A stretch of 64,000 nucleotides of DNA from a bacterium. GTDB lineage: Bacteria > Cyanobacteriota > Vampirovibrionia > Gastranaerophilales > Gastranaerophilaceae. Below are positions 34,784 to 42,581 of the stretch, one piece after another. The notes below the pieces were generated by a model. That model searched no databases. It had not been told where the DNA came from and saw only the letters and a program-made list of their open reading frames with translations. Every line of letters begins with the position of its first letter. Within the stretch, counting starts at the first letter, position 1. The stretch covers positions 1-64,000 of the forward strand of contig JAFUSQ010000060.1 in the NCBI GenBank assembly GCA_017467605.1, written 5' to 3'. Both the position numbers and the translations under genes were made by a program.

Positions 34784-35921
34784 TGTTTTTTATAAACTCT
34801 CTGATTTCGGAAGCTTCATTTGTTCCAACAATAAATTCAAAATCCGAAACAGCTTGCTGCAACTCAGGAATAATATGAGCCAAAAGCCCCGGAATAATTA
34901 TTTTTCTGGTATTTATCTTTTCTCTTATTTTTAACTTATCAATAGTTTTTGAAACAATATTTGCCGTAAATTTTTCGGCAGACCAAGCTGTTAAAACACT
35001 CATTCCATCTGCAGGTATAACAATCAGATACGAAGGAATATTTACCCCTTCAAGCTCATTTGCAACTGCGAAAAATGTTAACGCAAAATTTGTTGTCAAA
35101 AATATTATTGAATTTCTGTCAGGAGAATTAAATTCATATAAATCAGATTCAACTTGAAGCGGTTTTTGCGGATTTGTATAAATATTTTGTCGTAGTCTTA
35201 ATATTGTTGAAAACAAAGCTTCTTCGAAGGTTTCAAAAACAAGCATATTTGCATATTTACATATATAAAAACTCGCATGTGTTGTAAGTTCATATAAATT
35301 TTCGGATTTCAGCCAAACACAAACAGGTTTTGAACAGGCTTCATCTTTGTCAACAATTGCTCTTGTTCTGGTCGTTATAAGATAATCTTTTGTTTCATAA
35401 AAATCATTATCAGTAAATGTATTGATTTCAAAATTTTTATAATCTTCGAAAGAAATAATTTCAATTGAGATTTTATCCTTTAAGTTATTTATATCAATTT
35501 TTTGACTGTTTTTTAGAATGATTAAATCAATTTTTAATATTTCATTGACTCCTTTAATCTCAAAATCAGATATTCTTTTTATTTCATTATCAAAATCAGG
35601 AATATTGCAATCAAGACAAATTGCAAGGACAGTTCGATTTATAAAAGTTTTTTCATGGCGATATAAAACATTTTCTCCGCCTATAGTTAAACTTCCTATT
35701 TTGACAGTATTTTGAGGGTGCTTAATATTTTGAAAATATAAATTTTTTAATTCTTCTTTTATATACGGACATTTTTCAATCTCAATATTTTGTTTTGCAA
35801 GCTTTAGAGCAAAAGCCATACAAGTAGGGCAGCCGCATTGTTTGCAGTTTGTATGCTCTGTTTTTTTAGCCGCCGGAAGGTATTTAAATATTTGAAGTCC
35901 TGTCATTTCCATACTATGCAA
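34773..35921 (-). CDS. Corrinoid/iron-sulfur protein large-subunit-like (AcsC/CdhE family)
   Basis: 382 residues against about 440-450 for AcsC. An N-terminal 4Fe-4S motif (CKQCGCPTCMAFALKLAKQ), IGGENVLYRHEKTF, LRQNIYTNPQKPLQV, and a C-terminal B12-domain-like segment (IPADGMSVLTAWSAEKFTANIV, RKIIIPGLLAHIIPELQ, VGTNEASEI) match the gamma subunit of the methyl-transferring corrinoid protein of the Wood-Ljungdahl pathway. The central TIM-barrel half is shortened and divergent. It is paired with an AcsD/CdhD-like gene (8-bp overlap), but no CO dehydrogenase, acetyl-CoA synthase or methyltransferase gene is in the window. Confidence 0.75.
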   Translation of the reverse strand: MHSMEMTGLQIFKYLPAAKKTEHTNCKQCGCPTCMAFALKLAKQNIEIEKCPYIKEELKNLYFQNIKHPQNTVKIGSLTIGGENVLYRHEKTFINRTVLAICLDCNIPDFDNEIKRISDFEIKGVNEILKIDLIILKNSQKIDINNLKDKISIEIISFEDYKNFEINTFTDNDFYETKDYLITTRTRAIVDKDEACSKPVCVWLKSENLYELTTHASFYICKYANMLVFETFEEALFSTILRLRQNIYTNPQKPLQVESDLYEFNSPDRNSIIFLTTNFALTFFAVANELEGVNIPSYLIVIPADGMSVLTAWSAEKFTANIVSKTIDKLKIREKINTRKIIIPGLLAHIIPELQQAVSDFEFIVGTNEASEIREFIKNINR

Positions 35922-36504
35922 TTCCTTTCAAATATTTAATATTTTCAGGGTAGTGAACAACAACAATATTAGCACCTGCTGAGATAACTCCTGTACAAGC
36001 ACATAATTCAATCATTTTTGCCCTTTTATCCAAACTTCCCCAGCTATTTGTGAAATCATTAGATTTTGCTTCTTTTGTCTTGAGAGCTTCTGTTGAAGCA
36101 TCTGTAAATATTGGAAAATTTAGGAATTTATCATCTTTTTCTAATTTGATTTTCTCCATTATGCTGAATCCGTATTCATAACCGTAACCCAGCCCGCCAA
36201 TATCTGTATTCATTATAATTTTATCATGAGGTAATCCCATTTCAATTGCTAAAATATTGAGTTCTTTAGCAAGATTTATATCTATAGGGCTTTTCAGAAC
36301 GGCATAATGCTCATGTTTTATTACATGCGGAATTATTTGCTTGTAATTCCTTTCGGTAATATTAGCAATGATACAATTCTTCTTATTCAGCCGATTTATG
36401 ATTTCAGGAATAAGTAATTTGTCTGTTTCTTCATCATCTGAACCAATGAATAATAAAGGTTTTGTTATATTTTCTAAATTTTTAAAGAAAATATCTTTTG
36501 GCAA
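35914..36504 (-). CDS. Corrinoid/iron-sulfur protein small-subunit-like (AcsD/CdhD family)
   Basis: At least 196 residues from the TTG at 36504; the family is usually 310 or more. Conserved blocks are KPLLFIGSDDEETDK, YAVLKSPIDINLAKELN, GLGYGYEYGFSIMEKIKL and CACTGVISAGANIVVVHYPE, all matching CdhD/AcsD. The frame stays open upstream to 36634, and the extra codons (ICNDCDIVGFRIEE) look like genuine family sequence. Yet no ATG, GTG or TTG occurs there, only ATT or ATA. The real start may be a rare codon, or translation may be coupled to ftsH, whose stop is at 36624. Confidence 0.7.
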   Translation of the reverse strand: MPKDIFFKNLENITKPLLFIGSDDEETDKLLIPEIINRLNKKNCIIANITERNYKQIIPHVIKHEHYAVLKSPIDINLAKELNILAIEMGLPHDKIIMNTDIGGLGYGYEYGFSIMEKIKLEKDDKFLNFPIFTDASTEALKTKEAKSNDFTNSWGSLDKRAKMIELCACTGVISAGANIVVVHYPENIKYLKGIA

Positions 36505-36623
36505 ATTGTTTTCTTCAATCCTAAATCCGACTATATCACAATCATTACAAATAGCTAAATCCGAAGGGTTTACCTCCGGATTATCAATATTTATAACTTG
36601 AGCAAATTTAACTGTGTTAATAT

Positions 36624-38522
36624 TTACCCCCGTTCACGCTTCACTGTTTCCATAATTTCTTCAAATTCTTTTTCGTCTATAGTTTCTTTTTCAAGAAGTT
36701 CTTTTGAAATTCTTTCTAACATATCGCGATTTTCAGACAAAAGTCTTTTGGCAAGTTCATATCTTTCATCAATAATGCTTTTTATTTCTTGATCAATTTC
36801 ATAAGCAACTTGTTCGGAGTAATCTCTTTGATGTCCGAAATCTCTGCCCATAAACACATTTTCTTGATTTTTCCCGTAAGCCATAGTACCTAATTTTTCA
36901 GACATACCCCAAGCTGTAACCATTTTTCGGGCTATATTTGTAACATGGATTAAATCTTGGCTGGCCCCTGTACTTACTTTTTCTGTACCGTAAACAAGTT
37001 CTTCGGCAGCGCGTCCGCCAAGCCCTGAAGTTATTTCTGCCAAGAGTTTTGCTTTACTTGTGTAAACACTTTCATCTTTTGGTCTTGACCAAGTTACCCC
37101 ACCTGCAAAGCCTCTTGGAATAATAGATACTTTATGCAGTTCATTTCCGTCAGGAACAAGTTTATGTAAAAGAGCATGTCCGACTTCGTGATAAGAAGTT
37201 AATTCCCTATCTGCATCCGTTAAGACTCTGCTTTTCTTTTCAATACCTGCAATGACTCTGTCAATTGATTCATCAACATCAAGCATAGTAATTTTATCCT
37301 GATTTTTTCTTGCAGCTAAAAGAGCTGATTCATTTAACAAATTCTGTAAATCTGCACCTGTAAAGCCGGGGGTTCTTTTTGCAAGAATTTTTAAATCTAC
37401 ATCTTTATCTAATTTTTTATTTTTTGCGTGAACTTCAAGGATTTGCTCTCTACCCTTAACATCAGGTGCATTGATATATATTTGCCTGTCAAAACGTCCG
37501 GGTCTTAATAGAGCGTTATCCAGAATATCCGGTCTGTTTGTTGCTGCAATTACAATAATATTTGTATTGACGTCAAATCCGTCCATTTCAACCAATAATT
37601 GGTTAAGAGTTTGTTCGCGTTCATCATGTCCGCCGCCCAATCCTGCACCACGCTGACGTCCGACGGCATCAATTTCATCAATAAATATAATACAAGGCTG
37701 GTGTTTTTTTGCTTGTTCAAACAGATCTCTGACACGGCTTGCACCAACTCCGACAAACATTTCAACAAAATCTGACCCTGAAATAGAGAAAAACGGAACA
37801 CTTGCTTCTCCTGCAACAGCTTTAGCCATAAGAGTTTTACCGGTTCCTGGAGGTCCGACAAGCAAAACACCTTTTGGAATTTTTGCACCCAATTTCATAT
37901 ATTTTTCGCCATGTTTTAAGAAATCAACAATTTCTTCAAGCTCTTTCTTTTCCTCATCAATACCTGCAACATCTTTAAATGTAGTCTTAACCTTATTATC
38001 CAAAAGCATTTTAGCTTTGCTTTTACCAAAGGACATTGCCTGAGTTCCGCCGGCCTGAATAGCTTTTGCCATTAAACCCAGAGAAATTATTGCAAAAATA
38101 ATTATTACAAAAGTTCCGATATTACCTGCGAGTTGATTACTTTCAGCAGTTTTTTTAACTGTAATATCAGCCCCGGACTCATTTAATTTAGTCATCAATT
38201 CTTCATCTTGAGTCGGTATTTGAACTTTAAATTGTTTTAATGGTGCTTGCGAGTTTTCATTGGCAGGAGTCAAAAACGGAGATACCGTATTTTTTGAATT
38301 TTCATTCTTTTCCTGCGCTGGCTGCTCTTTAGGAACAGCAATCACCATATCGTCATATTTTTCAATCTTAGAAAACTCTTTATTTTCTAATTTTTGAATA
38401 AAATTTGAGTAAGAAATTTCAGAAGTATCAGTATTAGTTCCTGACATAAAAATAGTCGAAATAAAGACCATTACAACAATAGCCAGAATTACATACATAC
38501 CTGCAGATTGACTTTTATTCAT
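36624..38522 (-). CDS. ftsH: ATP-dependent zinc metalloprotease FtsH
   Basis: 632 residues. Two membrane helices (about 9-26 and 134-152) flank a periplasmic domain that is enlarged by a low-complexity part ([13 protein letters not shown]...). AAA domain with Walker A GPPGTGKT (223-230), Walker B IIFIDEID and [20 protein letters not shown]; zinc site HEVGH (445-449). It degrades membrane and regulatory proteins as a hexamer. The CFeSP-like genes follow in the same direction. Confidence 0.97.
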   Translation of the reverse strand: MNKSQSAGMYVILAIVVMVFISTIFMSGTNTDTSEISYSNFIQKLENKEFSKIEKYDDMVIAVPKEQPAQEKNENSKNTVSPFLTPANENSQAPLKQFKVQIPTQDEELMTKLNESGADITVKKTAESNQLAGNIGTFVIIIFAIISLGLMAKAIQAGGTQAMSFGKSKAKMLLDNKVKTTFKDVAGIDEEKKELEEIVDFLKHGEKYMKLGAKIPKGVLLVGPPGTGKTLMAKAVAGEASVPFFSISGSDFVEMFVGVGASRVRDLFEQAKKHQPCIIFIDEIDAVGRQRGAGLGGGHDEREQTLNQLLVEMDGFDVNTNIIVIAATNRPDILDNALLRPGRFDRQIYINAPDVKGREQILEVHAKNKKLDKDVDLKILAKRTPGFTGADLQNLLNESALLAARKNQDKITMLDVDESIDRVIAGIEKKSRVLTDADRELTSYHEVGHALLHKLVPDGNELHKVSIIPRGFAGGVTWSRPKDESVYTSKAKLLAEITSGLGGRAAEELVYGTEKVSTGASQDLIHVTNIARKMVTAWGMSEKLGTMAYGKNQENVFMGRDFGHQRDYSEQVAYEIDQEIKSIIDERYELAKRLLSENRDMLERISKELLEKETIDEKEFEEIMETVKRERG

Positions 38523-38593
38523 TTAAATAACCTTTCCAAAATACTAAACTGTTTTAATTAAATTATATCGTAAAAAGGTTAAAATGGAAATAA

Positions 38594-38881
38594 TTAATCT
38601 TCTGTTAATTTAAAATTTTTGGGTAAATTCTTCTCAACTTCTTTTACGAATTCTGAAAAAGTATTACACCCCAAAGCCTCTGCAAGACGCCAAAGAGTTG
38701 TAATTTGTACATCACGTTTACCTTTTTCAAGTTTTGCAAGTGAAGTATTTGGAATGTCATATTCATAGCTCAGAAGTAAAATCCCTTTGTTTATAATTTT
38801 ACGTTTTTGAGCAACAACATCTCCTATTGCCTTTAATAATAACTCTTTTTTTTGCTCGTTCGACTTGCTTTTAACTTCCAT
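38594..38881 (-). CDS. XRE-family HTH regulator (pair 7)
   Basis: 95 residues from ATG 38881; a frame from 38923 would cross the divergent promoter. HTH: VVAQKRKIINKGILLLSYEY, then DIPNTSLAKLEKGKRDVQITTLWRLAEALG; C-terminus EFVKEVEKNLPKNFKLTED. The pseudogene at 4872 is a decayed relative. It is divergent from a prepilin leader that lacks a pilin body. Confidence 0.85.
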   Translation of the reverse strand: MEVKSKSNEQKKELLLKAIGDVVAQKRKIINKGILLLSYEYDIPNTSLAKLEKGKRDVQITTLWRLAEALGCNTFSEFVKEVEKNLPKNFKLTED

Positions 38882-38882
38882 G

Positions 38883-38911
38883 TTGATAATTTTATCAGAA
38901 TATGTTATATT
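38883..38911 (+). promoter_or_regulatory. Promoter of orphan leader with 6-2-6 dyad (pair 7)
   Basis: TTGATA (38883-38888), 17 nt, TATATT (38906-38911). The dyad TGATAATTTTATCA (38884-38897) covers the -35 and the first part of the spacer. Promoter and operator survive although the prepilin body downstream is missing. Confidence 0.6.
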
Positions 38912-38973
38912 ATGTATAGACACATGACTACAGGTATTAATATATAGCTACATGTATATACAGAAAGGAAGTT

Positions 38974-39177
38974 ATGATGAAAAGAGAAGTTACTAAAAAT
39001 GTTCCCTCTCCAAGGGGGAATAAAAATTCCTCCCCAGATGGGGACACTAGCTCGAGCAAACGAGGAACGAGTTTTGCGAGACTGCGTGCAGGGAGAATCA
39101 GCGAGTCGCAGGCAAGGTGGGGTGCTTCCCGTAAGGGAAAAGACTGGATTGCTTCGTCGCTTCGCTCCTCGCAATGA
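38974..39177 (+). pseudogene. Orphan prepilin leader without pilin body
   Basis: From ATG 38974, with GAAAGGAAG upstream, the frame reads MMKREVTKNVPSPRG, then ARLRAGRISESQARWGASRKG, then WIASSLRSSQ and a stop at 39177. The start, ribosome site and first 13 residues match the prepilin at 6719 (MKREVIKNVPSPRG). No FTLxE motif follows. It is either a relic left after loss of the pilin domain or a bare leader still under control of the divergent XRE gene. Confidence 0.65.
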
Positions 39178-39510
39178 CATTTACGATTTATTAATTTGTG
39201 CTTTAGCACCGTATTGGACTTAACGGTCTTATCGGTCTTATCGGACTTTGAACAATATTGAGATTCTTCGGGCTTCGCCCTCTGAATGACATGCTGTCCC
39301 CTCTCCCCAACCCTCTCCCGCAGGGCGAGGGTGTAAAATGTTCCTCCCCGGAGGGGGAGGCCAGGTGGGGTGCATTCATGTCATTCCGAACTCGATTCGG
39401 AATCTATTTTAATATAGACCCTGAACCAAATTCAGGGTGACATACCCGCGAATATCGTAAAGTTATGAAATTCTTCGGTCACTACGTTCCCTCAGAATGA
39501 CAAACCCCTC
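39178..39510. repeat. Cluster of dispersed repeats
   Basis: Contains a unit shared with 41827-41953 (GACTTAACGGTCTTATCGG, GATTCTTCGGGCTTCGCCCTC), CCCTCTCCC...GGGCGAGGG, CCTCCCCGGAGGGGGAGG, and the TCATTCCGAACTCGATTCGG / ACCCTGAACCAAATTCAGGG palindrome pair that forms SELVSE and KVQGD in prepilin leaders. The ORFs here on both strands are repeat translations, not genes. Confidence 0.75.
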
Positions 39511-39541
39511 TCTTATTTTTCTATGTTCAATCTACTTATCC

Positions 39542-41635
39542 TTAGTTAGAGAACATTGTGAAGGTTTTTTCAATACTCTTTGATATCAAGCCTTTTACAG
39601 TATCATATTCTGTTGACAATGCTGAAATTTCTGCATCTAACTGTTTTGTTTCAAAATCAATCTTGTCTTCTTTATATGTTAATTCAGCTTTCTTAGATGC
39701 AAATTCAGCTTCTGCCCTTGCTATTGCATCAGTATCGGATACTTCTTCCATATAGCCTGTTTCATTATATCTAGTTTGATAATAATATCCGTCAGCATTC
39801 AAAGAACTCATTGAATAACGTCCGTCTTTCAGCGCACTTTCCAAATATTCATTGTCATCAAGTGCGGCATCTTCTCTCCAGCCATGTTCTAAGATATTAT
39901 TATAAAGTTGGTCAAAGAAGTCGGCAGATTTTCTGTCAGCTGCAGTTATTGCATTCGGATCAGTCTGTGCAATATACTGATACCCGACATTATCCGTTAC
40001 ATAAACTGATGTATCCACAGCTTTACCAACAACATAGCTTGAACTCATACCGTATAATAAGTTGTCATAGTAAGTTAAAAATGCAGACATCATATTTGAC
40101 AAACTTACACCGTTGGTTGAATAATCTGTTTTGGATATTTTAGTATTTCCTGTACCAATTCTATTATAATTTTGTGCATTCAAGTATACAGAGTTTTCTG
40201 TCATTGCAGTTGAACTTGTTCTGGAACCGTTATTTATAGCATTTTTTGCTCTTAAAAATGTTCCGACAACCATTTCATATGCAAATTCCAATGCTTTTGA
40301 TGAAGCGTCATCAACATTTAGACCTTGTCCTGACATATCCGTATAAGGTGAATAACCTAAAACTTTTGTCAATGAAGCAAATAAACTTTTTACCTGTTTT
40401 GCAAAATCTTCAGTTGATTTACCCACGTTCATCAAAACTACATCACCTGACAGAATATCTCCTAAAGTTAAATCAGCTATTTCACTTTCATAGTGATTAA
40501 TAATCCCGTTTTTAACAAGTGTATATTGATTATTAGTTAATGAATTGGAAGTTGTGTTGAATATATTTTGTTTTGAATAATCAAGCTCTTCAAACTCTTT
40601 GGTTTGTCCGTTTGCATCAATATATGTAAGAGAACTGTTGTAATTGTTATAATCGTTTTCTAATTGAGCTTGTACCGCTGCAATAACGTCATCTTTTTTA
40701 ATTGATGTAATATTACCGTCTGAATCAACAACATATTCAATACCTAAATCATTTTGCTTTATAAATTGGTTCATAACCTGAGTTGCGTTACCAAGCAAAG
40801 TTTCAAGTCTTGTTACCTCAGATTGGTTAGGTGTTGATTTATTTTTTTCGTTATTTAAATCTCTGCTTAATTGGTTAATAATATCGGTATTCAAAATACC
40901 TAATTTAGCATCATCTTTTAATCCTTGCAAACGAGCTAATTCTGCATCTTTTTCAGCCTTAGTAATTTGTTTTTCGGTATCTGTTATAAGTAATTGGCTC
41001 CAGTCAACTTTCTGCTGCCCGATTGCTTCACTCATAACTAACTCAGACAAAGTAATAGTTTCAGCACCGCTCTTATTAATCGGTTCTGCACCCATACCTG
41101 CAGCAGGGTTCCAATTTACACCTGTAGTATTATCTATTGCAACACCCGCAGAATTTGTTTTGATACCGGCATATAAACCTTTTGAATCACCAACAACGTC
41201 CATTGTGGTTGTAATAGCATTTGTAGTATTAACAGTTACAATACCTTCCCCGCATAGAGCCGCAATAAATTTATCACGAGATGTTTGAGAACCGATACCG
41301 CCGGATTTTGGAATTCCTGCAGCTTTTGCAGCTATTGCAAATTGGTTATTCAAAACAACTGCACCTGAGCGTGAAGTTATCAAATAAGGGTTAAAATCAT
41401 TCATAGCAGAAGGTGTCATCAACAACGCATATGACAAACCGTAATCTCTGCTGGTTGCATCATTTGACCAAATTAATTTGGTAGCATTCATAGCGGAAGC
41501 ATACTCATTAGAAATGTCAGATAACTGATTTGTTATCTCAAGCTTACGCTGAGCCAATTCTGTTGATCTGTATTCACAATTAGCCTTTCTTGCCGTTATA
41601 CATAAAAATCTAGCTTGTGAAGCTGCCAATCCCAT
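39542..41635 (-). CDS. Large flagellin-shaped protein of unknown function
   Basis: 697 residues, no signal peptide or membrane helix. The N-terminus is MGLAASQARFLCITARKANC followed by a helical region (ELAQRKLEITNQLSDISNEY); the C-terminal about 70 residues are a long helix (AEFASKKAELTYKEDKIDFE ... LISKSIEKTFTMFSN). The middle is Thr/Asn/Ser-rich with few Cys. Helical termini around a polar centre are the architecture of flagellin and hook-associated proteins, but no flagellin motif is recognised. I infer an exported filament or appendage protein using a non-Sec route. TACGAAAAAAATGGG start is clear; repeats flank both sides. Confidence 0.6.
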   Translation of the reverse strand: MGLAASQARFLCITARKANCEYRSTELAQRKLEITNQLSDISNEYASAMNATKLIWSNDATSRDYGLSYALLMTPSAMNDFNPYLITSRSGAVVLNNQFAIAAKAAGIPKSGGIGSQTSRDKFIAALCGEGIVTVNTTNAITTTMDVVGDSKGLYAGIKTNSAGVAIDNTTGVNWNPAAGMGAEPINKSGAETITLSELVMSEAIGQQKVDWSQLLITDTEKQITKAEKDAELARLQGLKDDAKLGILNTDIINQLSRDLNNEKNKSTPNQSEVTRLETLLGNATQVMNQFIKQNDLGIEYVVDSDGNITSIKKDDVIAAVQAQLENDYNNYNSSLTYIDANGQTKEFEELDYSKQNIFNTTSNSLTNNQYTLVKNGIINHYESEIADLTLGDILSGDVVLMNVGKSTEDFAKQVKSLFASLTKVLGYSPYTDMSGQGLNVDDASSKALEFAYEMVVGTFLRAKNAINNGSRTSSTAMTENSVYLNAQNYNRIGTGNTKISKTDYSTNGVSLSNMMSAFLTYYDNLLYGMSSSYVVGKAVDTSVYVTDNVGYQYIAQTDPNAITAADRKSADFFDQLYNNILEHGWREDAALDDNEYLESALKDGRYSMSSLNADGYYYQTRYNETGYMEEVSDTDAIARAEAEFASKKAELTYKEDKIDFETKQLDAEISALSTEYDTVKGLISKSIEKTFTMFSN

Positions 41636-41755
41636 TTTTTTCGTAATCCTTTCGACATGAGGTCATTTGTTGCTTAATCATGTCTACGGCATTTATAGCG
41701 GGAAACTTTAGATATTTTTAAATGTTTTGTAATATTTTGTAACAATTGCTATTGT

Positions 41756-41953
41756 TCTGCCCCGATTTGGGGAGCGGCACAAAGTGCCGAAGGGGAATTA
41801 TCCCGTAGGGAAATAAAAAGTAAGTAATAAGACCGATAAGAGCGTTAAATCCAATACGGTGCAAAGCACAGATTAATAGACTGTAACGGACTTGCCAACT
41901 TATCGGTCTTAACGGACTTTGAACTATATTGTGATTCTTCGGGCTTTGCCCTC
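41756..41953. repeat. Two dispersed repeat units in tandem
   Basis: 41756-41812 is a copy of the 58-bp unit at 5201-5258 (CTGCCCCGAT, GGCACAAAGTGCCGAAGGGG, CCCGTAGGGAAA, with its own GGCAC/GTGCC hairpin). 41827-41953 holds AATAAGACCGATAAGAGCG ... GTAACGGACTTGCCAACTTA, TCTTAACGGACTTTGAAC and GATTCTTCGGGCTTTGCCCTC, shared with 39190-39285 and 44151-44240. The gap 41636-41959 otherwise contains only AT-rich leader of the gene at 41635. Confidence 0.75.
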
Positions 41954-41959
41954 ATGCCC

Positions 41960-42529
41960 TTACTTTATCTCCACATACGCATATGCATTAAATTCCATTG
42001 AGCCATACATTATTTTTATTTTATAATCACCGTCAGGCTCCCATTTTATAAATAAAATTTCATCTTCTCCAAAATCTTCGGTTGTTTCTGCTGCAGGAAT
42101 TTGTGCCATTAAAAACTGAGCCTGATAAAAATTTAATGTAATTTTGTTTCCGTTTTTTTCACCTTTTACCTGATAGTGTCCAACAGGCAAAATTCCTTCC
42201 CCAACTAACAATTCAACAGGTAAACAAATAACCGGTAAACTGTCTTTATCCCCAATTTGCTCATTTATAATCTCGGTTTCATTACTCTGTCTGAATTCTT
42301 CACCTTTTGGAGTGTTTTTTTTCTTTAACTTTTTATTCTTTTTTTCTTCAAGTTTTTTAACAGTTTTTTCAAAATCTTCATCTGTTATATTTTTGTCCTG
42401 ACCGTAAAAATCCTGACTCGAGTTCCAATTATCCCACAAATCGCCATTTGAAGGCAAATCTATATCTCCGGCTTTAACCGGCAATGTTAAAAATAACAAC
42501 GATATTAATAGACTGAAAAAATACTTCAT
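41960..42529 (-). CDS. Secreted hypothetical protein
   Basis: 189 residues with a signal peptide (about 1-20, MKYFFSLLISLLFLTLPVKAG). A lysine-rich segment (about 57-75) links to a C-terminal beta-rich domain (LPVGHYQVKGEKNGNKITLNF, FIKWEPDGDYKIKIMYGS). Not recognised; probably periplasmic. Confidence 0.72.
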   Translation of the reverse strand: MKYFFSLLISLLFLTLPVKAGDIDLPSNGDLWDNWNSSQDFYGQDKNITDEDFEKTVKKLEEKKNKKLKKKNTPKGEEFRQSNETEIINEQIGDKDSLPVICLPVELLVGEGILPVGHYQVKGEKNGNKITLNFYQAQFLMAQIPAAETTEDFGEDEILFIKWEPDGDYKIKIMYGSMEFNAYAYVEIK

Positions 42530-42581
42530 ATTAGTATACTAATAATTTTTATCCGAAAGTAAACCAAACAGATAGATGAAA

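Noticed and set aside
38905-39223. Minus ORFs 38905-39180 and 38937-39209 and plus ORF 38999-39223
   Set aside because: They consist of repeat translations (CHCEERSDEAIQ type) with no ribosome site and overlap the orphan leader and promoter.
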